A stretch of DNA of 38,532 nucleotides, from positions 1-38,532 of the forward strand of contig NZ_CAJHAJ010000014.1 of the NCBI RefSeq assembly GCF_904846345.1, in the 5' to 3' direction. Source of the stretch: Psychrobacter maritimus. GTDB lineage: Bacteria; Pseudomonadota; Gammaproteobacteria; Pseudomonadales; Moraxellaceae. The notes beneath the pieces are model-generated. The model was not told the origin of the DNA. It ran no database searches and saw only the letters and a program-made list of their open reading frames with translations. Shown piece by piece: positions 7,892-16,893 of the stretch (the first letter of the stretch is position 1; each line of letters starts with the position of its first letter). Both the position numbers and the translations under genes were made by a program.

Positions 7892-7945
7892 GGTATCGCC
7901 CATAGACGATAATTGATAAAAATTACCGTCTATCGGTGCGATACC
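7892..7945. repeat. Long near-perfect inverted repeat just after a binding-protein gene
   Basis: Outer arms GGTATCGC (7892-7899) and GCGATACC (7938-7945) are exact complements. Inner arms ATAGACGATAATT and AATTACCGTCTAT pair at 12 of 13 positions around a 6-nt loop. The whole forms a stem of about 21 pairs with a small internal bulge. On the minus strand it begins 11 nt after the stop codon of the binding-protein gene. Hairpins in this position often protect the upstream mRNA from 3' exonucleases, giving more binding protein than permease. It has no T-run of its own. Confidence 0.85.
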
Positions 7946-7956
7946 AGAAGTCGCAG

Positions 7957-8985
7957 TTATTCTACCACTACTTTTGCTTTATCGATAACGGCTTGTGGCA
8001 AAGTAATGCCTTCGGCTTTCGCATTTTTTGGACTGACATATAAATCAAGCGATTGCGGGGTATAAACAGGGATAGCACCGGCTTTTTCACCGTTTAAAAT
8101 ACGCGTAACGATTTTACCAGTTTCGCGGCCCAAATCGTAATAGTTTACCCCTAAAGCCGCAACGGCACCGCGCTCAACAGAGCTGGTATCAGAGGCAATT
8201 AGTGGAATCTTGCTTTCTTTAGCGATTTGGTACAGTGACTCATACGCTGAAACGACGTTATTATCGGTTGAGGTATAAATCATATCCACTTTACCCTCAA
8301 GGCTACGGGCAGCCATCGCGATATCGTTACTACGCTGAGCGGGCGCTTCGTGTACGTTGATACCTAGTGGCGTTAGGTTATCTTTTAATGCTTTTAAAAC
8401 GATGGTTGAGTTCACTTCGCCTGGGCTATAAACATAGCCGACGTTTTTTAAGCTTGGGATAATTTGACGCATCAAATCGATTTGCGGCGCATAAGGCAGG
8501 GCATCCGAAGCACCCGTGACGTTGGTGCCAGAGCCATCAAGTTTGGGCACCAGTTTGGCTGCTACAGGGTCAGTCACTGCTGAGAATACCATGGGAATGG
8601 TGCTGGTAGAGGCAGCCACAGACTGAGCTGATGGTGTTGCAATGGCAACGATGACGTCTGGTGCATCAGCGACGAATTGCTTAGCAATCTGACCGGCGGT
8701 AGCGGTATTACCTTGGGCGCTTTGGAAGTTGATGGTTAAATTCTCACCTTCTTTAAAGCCGGCATCATTTAATTCATCGATAACGCCTTTACGTACGTCA
8801 TCGAGTGCTGGATGCTCAACGATGGCGGTAATAGCGACCGTTTTCATGGCAGCTTTGGCATCGCCACCTGTTGCAGCGCCGTCAGTGGTGTTGGCATCTT
8901 GTGCTGGTTGGTTACAGCCGGTCAAGATAGCGGTGCAAACACCGCCCCATAATAAAGCTTTTGCAAAACGATTTTGATACAACAT
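7957..8985 (-). CDS. ABC transporter substrate-binding lipoprotein (COG2984 type), copy 1
   Basis: Periplasmic binding protein anchored by lipid at Cys24 (lipobox LTGC after a hydrophobic stretch). The mature part follows the COG2984/TrpX-like pattern: ITAIVEHPALDDVRKGVIDE, INFQSAQGNTATAGQIAKQF, VAIATPSAQSV, VGYVYSPGEVNS, YTSTDNNVVSAYE and AALGVNYYDLGRETGKI. These are two Rossmann-like lobes with the ligand between them. Length 342 is normal. AGGAG lies 9 nt before the ATG at 8985. It is a close paralogue of the gene just upstream (9108-10172), with most core motifs shared. The two probably feed the same permease with different or overlapping ligands, which is inference. Confidence 0.88.
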   Translation of the reverse strand: MLYQNRFAKALLWGGVCTAILTGCNQPAQDANTTDGAATGGDAKAAMKTVAITAIVEHPALDDVRKGVIDELNDAGFKEGENLTINFQSAQGNTATAGQIAKQFVADAPDVIVAIATPSAQSVAASTSTIPMVFSAVTDPVAAKLVPKLDGSGTNVTGASDALPYAPQIDLMRQIIPSLKNVGYVYSPGEVNSTIVLKALKDNLTPLGINVHEAPAQRSNDIAMAARSLEGKVDMIYTSTDNNVVSAYESLYQIAKESKIPLIASDTSSVERGAVAALGVNYYDLGRETGKIVTRILNGEKAGAIPVYTPQSLDLYVSPKNAKAEGITLPQAVIDKAKVVVE

Positions 8986-9107
8986 GGGTCTGACTCCTGA
9001 AAATAATAATGTGTCCGTACATTATATAAAAGATAAATAAAAGGTAGCGCTGACTGCTTGTTAATCACGGTCTTTCTATTCAATGCTCACTGCTGTTTTG
9101 CCAGCGA

Positions 9108-10172
9108 TTACTTACTGGTTTTTTGTGCTTCTTTATCGACATTGATGGCGTTTTTAAGTAAATCTGCTGATAGGCTGGTACCTTGTTCAGCGGCGTGTTT
9201 CGGGCTCACATATAACGTTAAAGTATTCATCACTTGTGGTGCGATATCTTTGGTAGCTTCACCATTTAATACCCGATAAACCATTTTGCCCGTAGTACGA
9301 CCAAAATCATAGTCATTAACCCCAAGTGCCGCAGTCGCACCGCGTCTGACGCTAAATTCATCTGAGGCAATAACTGGGATATCAAGCTCGTTAGCTGCAC
9401 TGGCCATGGCTTCAAAAGCCGAGACCACGTTGTTATCCAATGAGGTATAAATAACCTCTACTTTGCCTGCAAGACTACGAGTCGCCATCGCAACGTCAGT
9501 AGGGCGATTAGCAGTTACGCCCAATATCTTAAGCCCACGTGCTGGTGCCGCTTTTTCAAGTTGCTTAAGGACCACCACAGAGTTGGCTTCACCTGGGCTA
9601 TAAACATAACCAATGGTTTTTACATTGGGGACAATTTTTTGAATATTGTCTAATTGTGGCTCGATAGGTAATTCGCTCGACAGACCGGTCACGTTGGTTT
9701 GGATAGGCACATCATTTTCGTCAATCAGCTTCGCTGCTACAGGGTCTGAGATGGCGGTATAAATAACGGGAACGGTTTTGGTCGACGCCACGATTGATTG
9801 GGCAGAAGGTGTTGAGATGGCGACGATAGCATCTGGATTGTCACCAGCGAATTGCTTAGCAATTTGCCCTGCGGTTGCAGTATTACCTTGCGCGCTTTGA
9901 AAGTTAACTTTTAGGTTTTGACCTTCTACATAACCATTTTCAGCCAACTCATCAATGATGCCACGGCGCATCTCGTCTAAAGAAGGATGCTCGACAATCT
10001 GAGTGATGGCTAGGGTTTTGGCAGGCTTATCGTTAGTTGCGCTGTCATCAGCAGTGGCCGCAGGGTCAGTAGCATTATTAGAGCAGGCGGTTAATCCAAG
10101 CGCAGCGCTAATAGCAGCGCCGCACAGGCTAAGGCGTAAAGTAGTGGCAAAGGTCATTTTATTTTGGCTCAT
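9108..10172 (-). CDS. ABC transporter substrate-binding lipoprotein (COG2984 type), copy 2
   Basis: Second binding protein of the locus, 354 residues, lipid-anchored at Cys30 (lipobox LTAC). It shares the family motifs with its neighbour: ITQIVEHPSLDEMRRGIIDE, NFQSAQGNTATAGQIAKQFA, VYSPGEANSVVVL, YTSLDNNVVSAFE and AALGVNDYDFGRTTGKMV. The differences cluster in the acidic, low-complexity linker after the lipid site and in the second lobe. It is first in the transcription order, 122 bp before copy 1. A second in-frame ATG lies five codons downstream, and neither start has a strong Shine-Dalgarno. The two copies arose by duplication; which is ancestral cannot be told here. Confidence 0.87.
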   Translation of the reverse strand: MSQNKMTFATTLRLSLCGAAISAALGLTACSNNATDPAATADDSATNDKPAKTLAITQIVEHPSLDEMRRGIIDELAENGYVEGQNLKVNFQSAQGNTATAGQIAKQFAGDNPDAIVAISTPSAQSIVASTKTVPVIYTAISDPVAAKLIDENDVPIQTNVTGLSSELPIEPQLDNIQKIVPNVKTIGYVYSPGEANSVVVLKQLEKAAPARGLKILGVTANRPTDVAMATRSLAGKVEVIYTSLDNNVVSAFEAMASAANELDIPVIASDEFSVRRGATAALGVNDYDFGRTTGKMVYRVLNGEATKDIAPQVMNTLTLYVSPKHAAEQGTSLSADLLKNAINVDKEAQKTSK

Positions 10173-10417
10173 AGGTTAAAAGGTGCAGGTTACCCGAGTC
10201 AATGTTATGTGCATGCTGAGATAACGGGCTAACATTAAGGTAATCAATCCATTGATCATTACGTCCATATTATGACAGTAATGTAACTTATGGCAATAAG
10301 AAAATAAAACGCGTTTGTCATTAGCTTTATAAAGGAGGATTTAAATCAATTTTTGTTAGATAAATAATTTTGTTATCAGGTTCTTTATGTATAGTTACCA
10401 ATGAATTTTGGGCAATA

Positions 10418-10446
10418 AAAAAGATGCCACGAAAGCATCTTTTTAT
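10418..10446. terminator. Orphan intrinsic terminator in an intergenic region
   Basis: AAAAAGATGC (10418-10427) pairs exactly with GCATCTTTTT (10435-10444) around a 7-nt loop. It works as a terminator in either direction. The flanking genes diverge from this gap, so no annotated gene ends here. It therefore points to a small transcript within 10173-10664. Confidence 0.75.
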
Positions 10447-10552
10447 TCGGTAAAATTACAATCAAAAAGCTTACAAGCTAGCAACGCATCTATTACGAAG
10501 GCACTTCATAATTAACATAAGCTAGTTTTTATATGAGAATTATAGTGAGTCC

Positions 10553-10586
10553 AAAATTCACATTACTATAAAATTCACATTACTAT
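10553..10586. repeat. Perfect tandem duplication of a 17-bp unit upstream of the small secreted protein
   Basis: AAAATTCACATTACTAT occurs twice without a gap (10553-10569 and 10570-10586), about 79 bp before the ATG at 10665. The position suits a duplicated regulator-binding site, or it may be a simple slippage product. Confidence 0.9.
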
Positions 10587-10664
10587 TATGCTGACTTGGT
10601 GAATGTACAACCCACTCTAATATCTACTTAATATTTTTCAAACGAATATTTTAAGGGTAACATT

Positions 10665-11048
10665 ATGAACACTTCTAATCTTAAACTATTAACCATCGCT
10701 GGCATTACTGCTACCTCATTGATTTGCTTACCTGCTACGGCAAAAGATGGAAATGGAAATGGAAATGCCAAGGGCAAAGCTGTTTATATCAATAAAGGTT
10801 ATAACCATCATAGCAACGCCCAACCTAATATCAACGCTTATCGCAATGCTAGCCCTAATGCCTCATTCAAACGTGATCTTGATCAATACGGTTACAGAGT
10901 AGTCGGCAAGATTGATAGGAATATTTATGATCGTTCGGTAATTTTAGACCGTTATGATGACCGCTACGTTCGTATTCGCACGCCAGAAAATAAAATTGTG
11001 ACGGTTATTAATGATACGTTGCAGATTATTGATATTTTAACTAGATAA
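10665..11048 (+). CDS. Small exported protein of unknown function
   Basis: 127 residues. A clear signal peptide (basic start, hydrophobic core at about 8-22, cleavage probably after PATA-K) is followed by a Gly-Asn-Lys stretch (DGNGNGNAKGK) and an Asn/His-rich segment. The C-terminal 60 residues are rich in Asp, Arg and Tyr (DLDQYGYRVVGKIDRNIYDR, then DRYDDRYVRIRTPENKIV). This domain looks like a small beta-rich periplasmic module, loosely like PepSY or RcnB-type proteins, but I do not recognise it with confidence. AAGGG is 7 nt ahead of the ATG. The gene stands alone, ending in a strong terminator shared with metG. Confidence 0.75.
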   Translation: MNTSNLKLLTIAGITATSLICLPATAKDGNGNGNAKGKAVYINKGYNHHSNAQPNINAYRNASPNASFKRDLDQYGYRVVGKIDRNIYDRSVILDRYDDRYVRIRTPENKIVTVINDTLQIIDILTR

Positions 11049-11082
11049 ACAGCAAGCTTACTTTCTATTGTTTTTCACATAA

Positions 11083-11121
11083 GAACAAAAAAACGGTCTA
11101 TGGCGACCGTTTTTTTTGTTC
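11083..11121. terminator. Bidirectional rho-independent terminator
   Basis: GAACAAAAAAACGGTC (11083-11098) pairs with GACCGTTTTTTTTGTTC (11105-11121) with one bulged T, leaving a 6-nt loop. It serves both the small exported protein gene and the converging metG. Confidence 0.92.
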
Positions 11122-11147
11122 TTTAATTATTACTTGATTTAACGTTT

Positions 11148-13271
11148 TTAAGCAAGCACATCGCCAATCACGCAGTTGTCCGGTAAAGTAACCACCGTTA
11201 ACTGTGTTTTTGGATTGCCCGTTGATAGCACCATCCCTTCTGAGATGCCAAATTTCATCTTACGCGGCGCAAGATTGGTGACGCAAATCACCTTTTTATC
11301 CAGTAATTGCTCAGGCTCATAAAACTTACGGATACCGCTAAAGACATTACGCGGTTTGTCTTCGCCAACGTCTAGGGTAAATTGTAAAAGCTTATCCGCG
11401 CCTTCGACATAATTACAGGCTAAAACATGCGCCACTTTCATCTCAACTTTGGCAAAGTCTTCGATACCGATATAGTCAGATTGTTCAGCATTTGTATCAG
11501 TATCAGCCTTTTCTGCTGGCTGAGTGTTTACTGCCGCTGTTTTATTATCTGAATTATTATCGCTGCTAGTAGTAGGGGCTTCTGCTTGCGCTAACGAGGC
11601 CTTTGAGTCTTCAACCATTGCCGCAACGTCTTTTTCTTCGATACGCTGCATTAAAGGTTTGAATTTATTGATTTTATGACCAAGCAACCACTCATTACGG
11701 CTAGCAAAGTTTAAATCATCAATATTTAAGAACTCCTTAGCATTGGCCGTCAGCTCAGGTAATACTGGCGCCAGATAAACCATCAATTGGCGGAAGATAT
11801 TAATCGCCACCGAGCAGACGTCTTGCACTTCTTGCTCAGACCCTTCTTGCTTGGCTAGCGACCAAGGTTTTTTCTCGTCGATATATTCATTGGCTTTATC
11901 TGCACACTGCATGATTAAGCGCATCGCACGTGAGAACTCACGATTCTCATAAGCGGCGGCAATTTCATCACCAGTTTTGGTAATATCTTCTAATAATTCT
12001 GATTCTACGCAAATCTCAGACAGCATACCGTCGTATTTCTTCACGATAAAACCGGCACTGCGACTGGCGATATTGACCACTTTACCCACCAAGTCAGAGT
12101 TGACCTTTTGCATAAAGTCTTCTAAATCAAGGTTGATGTCCTCAACTTTGTCAGACAGCTTACTAGCGAAATAATAACGCAAGTATTCAGGATGTAAGTG
12201 TTCCGCGTAAGTTTCGGCTTTGATAAAGGTGCCGCGTGACTTACTCATTTTTTCGCCATTGACCATCAAGAAACCATGGGCAAAGACACCAGTCGGCGTA
12301 CGGAATTCACTACCGGCAAGCATCGCTGGCCAAAATAGCGCATGGAAGTAAACGATGTCTTTACCGATGAAATGATAAACCTCGGTTTTATGCTCGTTTT
12401 CTTGCATCCAATAACGGTCAAAATCAAGCGCTTGCTCTGTACCTTCGCGCTTGTCACATAGATTTTTAAAGCTTGCCATGTAACCGACTGGCGCATCTAG
12501 CCACACATAAAAGTACTTGTCTGGCTCATCGCTTGGCGTATCTGGAATTTGAAAACCAAAATAAGGCGCATCACGCGAGATATCCCAGCTGGTCAAGCCA
12601 GCGTCAAACCATTCTTGCAGTTTATTGGCGACCGACGTTTGCAAGCGATTTTCGCTACGGGTCCAATCTTTTAAGAACTGCTCAAACTCTGGTAAGTCAA
12701 AGAAATAATGCTTAGAAGTTTTAAGTACTGGCGTCGCATTTGATAACGTTGAATGCGGATTGATAAGGTCGGTCGCATCATAGGTGGTACCGCACACTTC
12801 ACAATTATCGCCATATTGGTCAAGCGCGCCGCATTCAGGGCACTCTCCTTTGACAAAACGATCGGCTAAAAACAGCTGTTTTTCAGGATCAAAAAGCTGT
12901 TTCACATCCTTTGTGCTGATATGTCCGGCGCTATTAAGGCGGCGATAAATCAGCTCAGAGAATTCTCGATTCTCTTCTGAATGCGTTGAATGATAATTAT
13001 CAAAGTTAATCAAAAATTTGGCAAAATCTGCTTCATGTGAGGCTTTTACCGAGGCGATTTGCTCTTCTGGCGTGACGCCATTGGCTTCAGCTTTGAGCAT
13101 AATGGCGGTGCCATGAGCGTCATCGGCGCAGACATAGGTGACTTGATGGCCCTGTGCTTTCATCGCACGTACCCAAATGTCGGTTTGAATATACTCTACA
13201 AGATGCCCCAAATGGATATAGCCATTGGCGTAGGGCAGCGCACTGGTTACTAGAATCTCACGCACTTTCAT
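11148..13271 (-). CDS. metG: Methionyl-tRNA synthetase
   Basis: Charges tRNA-Met in the cytoplasm. The class I HIGH-type motif is YIHLGH (18-23), the KMSKS loop is at 341-345, and the zinc knuckle has CPECG...CEVCG (near 147-165), as in the E. coli-type enzyme. The anticodon-binding helical domain follows. A Ser/Asn/Thr/Glu-rich linker of about 45 residues leads to a C-terminal tRNA-binding EMAP/Trbp111-like domain ([18 protein letters not shown] to the end). At 707 residues it is slightly longer than E. coli MetG, mainly through the linker. A GTG at 13274 is in frame, but the ATG at 13271 is preferred; AGG lies close upstream. No T-box or other leader was recognised. Monocistronic. Confidence 0.97.
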   Translation of the reverse strand: MKVREILVTSALPYANGYIHLGHLVEYIQTDIWVRAMKAQGHQVTYVCADDAHGTAIMLKAEANGVTPEEQIASVKASHEADFAKFLINFDNYHSTHSEENREFSELIYRRLNSAGHISTKDVKQLFDPEKQLFLADRFVKGECPECGALDQYGDNCEVCGTTYDATDLINPHSTLSNATPVLKTSKHYFFDLPEFEQFLKDWTRSENRLQTSVANKLQEWFDAGLTSWDISRDAPYFGFQIPDTPSDEPDKYFYVWLDAPVGYMASFKNLCDKREGTEQALDFDRYWMQENEHKTEVYHFIGKDIVYFHALFWPAMLAGSEFRTPTGVFAHGFLMVNGEKMSKSRGTFIKAETYAEHLHPEYLRYYFASKLSDKVEDINLDLEDFMQKVNSDLVGKVVNIASRSAGFIVKKYDGMLSEICVESELLEDITKTGDEIAAAYENREFSRAMRLIMQCADKANEYIDEKKPWSLAKQEGSEQEVQDVCSVAINIFRQLMVYLAPVLPELTANAKEFLNIDDLNFASRNEWLLGHKINKFKPLMQRIEEKDVAAMVEDSKASLAQAEAPTTSSDNNSDNKTAAVNTQPAEKADTDTNAEQSDYIGIEDFAKVEMKVAHVLACNYVEGADKLLQFTLDVGEDKPRNVFSGIRKFYEPEQLLDKKVICVTNLAPRKMKFGISEGMVLSTGNPKTQLTVVTLPDNCVIGDVLA

Positions 13272-13658
13272 CACCTATATTTTTATATAAACGGGTTGGT
13301 TATCAAACGTCTCAAGCGCTTTATGACGAGCAGGCGCGATATGATTAATATTAAATCATCAATGCTAAAAACGTCTAAAAACTTACAAAAAAGAGAAAAA
13401 TTAAAAAAGTGTGCCTATGATACCGTAATTCAGCCAATTTTGTGACATTCCTCAGTAATTAATCCATTAACCAACATAGTCATTGGCTCTGTTATGCCGA
13501 TAAGTTTCTATGCATTTATTAAGTATCAAAAATCTATTTTATTTAAAGAGGATCGTCATAAAGTGGCGATAAAAAACCCACTAAGCAATTTGCCAAGTGG
13601 GTTTATAAAAGATGCACTTTTTGCGAGTTAAAGTCTGTTTTCAACTGCCGACTCTCTT
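13272..13658. other. 387-bp intergenic region between metG and the GntP permease gene
   Basis: AT-rich, no credible ORF. It must contain the metG promoter (read on the minus strand) and it contains the terminator of the permease gene (13570-13604). Nothing else was recognised. Confidence 0.6.
13570..13604 (-). terminator. Rho-independent terminator of the GntP permease gene
   Basis: On the minus strand AAACCCACT (13604-13596) pairs with AGTGGGTTT (13582-13574), followed by a run of T residues. It lies about 55 bp after the permease stop codon. Confidence 0.85.
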
Positions 13659-15074
13659 TTAAAATGAGCCAAACATCGTCCCTAAAATAATAACGGCGAC
13701 CACCGCAATAAGTGGAATCACCATCGTCACCATGGCAACGTTTAGATAAGACTGTTTATGGGTCAAACCACAAATCGCCAGTAAGGTGATGACCGCACCA
13801 CTATGAGGTAGCGTATCTAAACCACCGGCTGCCATCACAGCAACACGGTGCATCAGCTCTGGGTCAATACCGGCGGCCACCGCCATCCTTAAATAGTCCT
13901 CACCAAGCGTCGATAGGGCAATACTCAAACCACCAGACGATGAGCCCGTAATACCAGCCAGCGTGGTCATCGCCACTGCTTCTGAAATCAAAGGATTATC
14001 AGGATTTAGGTTTAAGATGCTATCACGAATGATAAGGAAGCCTGCTAGCGAGGCGATAACCGCACCGTAACCCACTTCTGAGGCGGTGTTAAAAATCGGC
14101 AACATCGAATCATAAGTACCACGGTTAATGGTTTTTTGGAGGTTGTTCCAATGGCCAATACGCAGCACAATGAGTACGGTACAAGCAACCACCAATGAGA
14201 TGATAATCGACCAAAGACCAAGTGAGCCTGCGATATTTAAGTCCGGAAATTGAGTTTGTAAGGTGCTAAAGTCGAGCGACGGGAAAATAGCATAAGTTAA
14301 TAAAGCGTTTAGGGCGATGACCAGCACCAGCGGAATCATAGCAACGGTAAACGAGGTGTGATGCGTACTTAGGGTCTCAGATGCTGGTTTTGCCGCACCA
14401 ACGCCACCGACATCCTCTTCATCATGCTGACCGTAGCCTTCACCTACTGCATTGGCTTTTCTAGCACGAGATTGCAACCATAACCAACCACAAATAAACA
14501 TGATGCTACCGCCAATAAGACCCAAGATAGGCGCGGCAAAGACGTTGGTATTATAATAAGGAATCGGAATGGCATTCTGAATGGCGGGCGTGCCGGGCAA
14601 TGCTGTCATGGTAAAGGTAAACGAACCTAACGCAATCGCTGCCGGAATCAAGCGCTTAGGAATATCAGCGGCTTTAAACAAGTCTTTGGCGATTGGATAG
14701 ATGGCAAAGGCCACCACAAATAACGACACGCCGCCATAGGTTAAGATGGCGCAAACTAAGATGACCGCTAAAATGGCTTTACTGGCACCGAGCTTTTCGA
14801 CCACGGTATTGGCAATCGCTGTCGCCGCGCCAGAGTCTGCCATCAAACGCCCAAATAGCGCGCCCAATAAGAAAATAGGGAAGAACTTCAGTAAGAATCC
14901 ACTTAACGCCCCCATAAACACATCGGTATAGGCGGGGATACTGCTTAAAAAATCACCTGAAAGTAATACGGCTAATATCGCCATAATCGGTGCTAAAATC
15001 AGCACTGAGTAACCGCGATAAGCAAAAAACATCAATAGTAATAAAGTGATGACAATAGCAAATGTACTCATCAT
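13659..15074 (-). CDS. GntP-family permease, probable 3-hydroxybutyrate transporter
   Basis: Inner-membrane proton symporter of the gluconate permease family, with about 12 hydrophobic segments in 471 residues. The family look is clear in FPIFLLGALFGRLMADSGAA, LPGTPAIQNAIPIPYY, GITGSSSGGLSIAL and GGLDTLPHSGAVITLL. A hydrophilic loop with EEDVGG lies near residue 225. The gene diverges from scoA-scoB-bdhA. In Pseudomonas a GntP permease sits beside the 3-hydroxybutyrate dehydrogenase genes, so 3-hydroxybutyrate or acetoacetate is the likely substrate. An ATG at 15128 is in frame, but AAGGAGGG precedes the ATG pair at 15074/15071 and the upstream 18 residues are not membrane-like, so 15074 is chosen. 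Confidence 0.85.
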   Translation of the reverse strand: MMSTFAIVITLLLLMFFAYRGYSVLILAPIMAILAVLLSGDFLSSIPAYTDVFMGALSGFLLKFFPIFLLGALFGRLMADSGAATAIANTVVEKLGASKAILAVILVCAILTYGGVSLFVVAFAIYPIAKDLFKAADIPKRLIPAAIALGSFTFTMTALPGTPAIQNAIPIPYYNTNVFAAPILGLIGGSIMFICGWLWLQSRARKANAVGEGYGQHDEEDVGGVGAAKPASETLSTHHTSFTVAMIPLVLVIALNALLTYAIFPSLDFSTLQTQFPDLNIAGSLGLWSIIISLVVACTVLIVLRIGHWNNLQKTINRGTYDSMLPIFNTASEVGYGAVIASLAGFLIIRDSILNLNPDNPLISEAVAMTTLAGITGSSSGGLSIALSTLGEDYLRMAVAAGIDPELMHRVAVMAAGGLDTLPHSGAVITLLAICGLTHKQSYLNVAMVTMVIPLIAVVAVIILGTMFGSF

Positions 15075-15406
15075 GATCCGCCCTCCTTGGCAAAGTTCAA
15101 GCATCGAGTATGCAGCGCATATTGACATGGGTCAATAAAATTAATCAAAATATGCAGTATTTAATATTTTATTAAACATAAATCTAGACTGCTGTCATAG
15201 TGAATGAGGATGTCTTAAATGACGGCGCTGGCGCGTAAGTTCTTACCGTTATTCTCTTCTCGCTAACACAATAATATGGTAACTTAGCATTACAGCCGTA
15301 TCTAATATATCGATAGATAATGTATTGCTATAAATCTATAAATGAAAGTAAATCATTATTGATGATGACTGTTAATAACAAAAACTCGACTTGCAAGGAG
15401 ATAAGC
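15075..15406. promoter_or_regulatory. Divergent promoter region of the ketone-body genes
   Basis: This 332-bp AT-rich gap must hold promoters for the permease (minus strand) and scoA (plus strand). No regulator gene is adjacent. A short palindrome, GTAAG-TTC-TTAC near 15236-15248, and several AT-rich -10-like boxes are present. I did not find a convincing -24/-12 (sigma 54) site, although related clusters in pseudomonads use one. Confidence 0.5.
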
Positions 15407-16120
15407 ATGAGTCGCTCAAAAGTATATAGTAGTGCCGAAGAGGCGCTAAAAGGTGTGGTAAGTGATGGACAAACACTTGCTATCGGCGGTTTTGGTCTGT
15501 GTGGTATTCCTGAGGCGCTCATCGAAGCGTTACGTGATAGCGGCGTCAAAGATTTGACCTGTATCAGTAATAATGCCGGCGTCGATGAGTTCGGTTTAGG
15601 TTTGCTATTACAAACCCGTCAAATTAAAAAAATGATTTCATCGTATGTCGGTGAAAATAAAGAGTTTGAGCGTCAATACTTGGCAGGTGAGTTAGAAGTT
15701 GAATTAACACCGCAAGGAACTTTGGCAGAAAAATTACGTTCAGGTGGTGCTGGTATTCCAGCGTTTTATACGGCGACGGGCGTCGGTACACAAGTGGCTG
15801 AAGGCAAAGAGACGCGTGATTTTGATGGCCGTACTTATGTGCTTGAGCATTCATTACGTGCGGATGTGGCATTAATCAAAGCGCAAAAAGCAGATAAAGC
15901 GGGTAATTTAATCTTTAATAAGACGGCGCGTAACTTTAATCCAGATTGCGCCATGGCAGGCAAAATTACCATCGTCGAAGTCGAAGAAATCGTAGAAACT
16001 GGTACCTTTGATCCTGATGAAGTGCATCTACCAGGTATCTTTGTGCAGCGTATCGTCTTAAACAGCAATCCTGAAAAGCGTATTGAAAAAACCACCATTA
16101 AAGCCGTTGAAAGCGCTTAA
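15407..16120 (+). CDS. scoA: Succinyl-CoA:3-ketoacid-CoA transferase, subunit A
   Basis: Alpha subunit of the enzyme that moves CoA from succinyl-CoA to acetoacetate, the activation step of ketone-body use. The 237 residues follow the family: [82 protein letters not shown] and [20 protein letters not shown]. An in-frame ATG exists at 15320, but AAGGAG lies 8 nt before the ATG at 15407 and the extension lacks family similarity. It is followed by scoB after 78 bp. Confidence 0.95.
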   Translation: MSRSKVYSSAEEALKGVVSDGQTLAIGGFGLCGIPEALIEALRDSGVKDLTCISNNAGVDEFGLGLLLQTRQIKKMISSYVGENKEFERQYLAGELEVELTPQGTLAEKLRSGGAGIPAFYTATGVGTQVAEGKETRDFDGRTYVLEHSLRADVALIKAQKADKAGNLIFNKTARNFNPDCAMAGKITIVEVEEIVETGTFDPDEVHLPGIFVQRIVLNSNPEKRIEKTTIKAVESA

Positions 16121-16198
16121 GTTATTCGATAATTTTATAAAAATATTTTTAAATGATTATATTAATAATAAAGCAGTGTAAAAAATAAGGAAGTTACC

Positions 16199-16828
16199 AT
16201 GGCATGGACAAGAGAGCAGATGGCACAGCGTGCCGCAAAAGAATTACAAGACGGCTATTATGTAAACTTGGGTATTGGACTACCAACCCTAGTCGCCAAC
16301 TATATCCCTGAAGATGTGGATGTTTGGCTACAGTCTGAAAATGGTTTGCTAGGTATTGGCGAGTTTCCAACGGCAGAGAATGTCGATGCAGATTTGATTA
16401 ATGCGGGCAAACAAACCGTAACCGCAGAACCGGGCGCCAGTTATTTTAGTAGTTCAGAGTCGTTTGCGATGATTCGTGGTGGCCATGTCAATCTGGCAAT
16501 ATTGGGCGCGATGGAAGTGTCAGAAAAAGGCGATTTGGCCAACTGGATGATTCCCAAAAAAATGGTTAAAGGCATGGGCGGCGCGATGGACTTGGTCGCA
16601 GGCGTGCAACGGGTGATTGTGCTGATGGAGCAAGTTAATAAACATGGCGAGCCAAAAATACTTGCCAATTGCGAGTTGCCATTAACGGGTAAAGGCGTGG
16701 TCGACCGTATTATCACCGAACTTGCCGTATTAGACGTCACTGACAATGGTCTAAAATTGGTTGAGTTGGCAGAAGGTGTTAGCTTTGCTGAGCTACAAGA
16801 AAAAACGCCAGTGACCATTGCTCAATAA
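16199..16828 (+). CDS. scoB: Succinyl-CoA:3-ketoacid-CoA transferase, subunit B
   Basis: Beta subunit, 209 residues, forming the transferase with ScoA. The catalytic glutamate is Glu47 in [12 protein letters not shown], which forms the glutamyl-CoA thioester intermediate. Other family motifs are [59 protein letters not shown] and [25 protein letters not shown] precedes the ATG. It is in one operon with scoA and bdhA. Confidence 0.95.
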   Translation: MAWTREQMAQRAAKELQDGYYVNLGIGLPTLVANYIPEDVDVWLQSENGLLGIGEFPTAENVDADLINAGKQTVTAEPGASYFSSSESFAMIRGGHVNLAILGAMEVSEKGDLANWMIPKKMVKGMGGAMDLVAGVQRVIVLMEQVNKHGEPKILANCELPLTGKGVVDRIITELAVLDVTDNGLKLVELAEGVSFAELQEKTPVTIAQ

Positions 16829-16893
16829 GCTTGTTGCATAAATATGTCTAGCATAGACATCCAAAAAACCTATTTAATAATGGATTATAAAAT

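Larger units (their letters stand above)
7593..7956. other. 364-bp non-coding gap inside the ABC transporter locus
   Basis: No convincing gene is seen. Reading the minus strand from 7956, it contains a long stem-loop (7945-7892), a likely leaky terminator (7872-7832), then about 240 bp of AT-rich DNA that could hold a separate permease promoter. Confidence 0.6.
10173..10664. other. 492-bp intergenic region with orphan terminator and tandem repeat
   Basis: No ORF with a credible start is seen. It must hold the minus-strand promoter for the binding-protein operon and the plus-strand promoter for the small protein at 10665. It also holds an orphan intrinsic terminator (10418-10446) and a 17-bp tandem repeat (10553-10586). 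An isolated AAAGGAGGA at about 10331 is not followed by a suitable start codon. Confidence 0.6.

Noticed and set aside
15075..15406. Sigma 54 (-24/-12) promoter for the ketone-body genes
   Set aside because: A GGCGC near 15230 is not followed by a TGC at the needed spacing, so the match is too weak.
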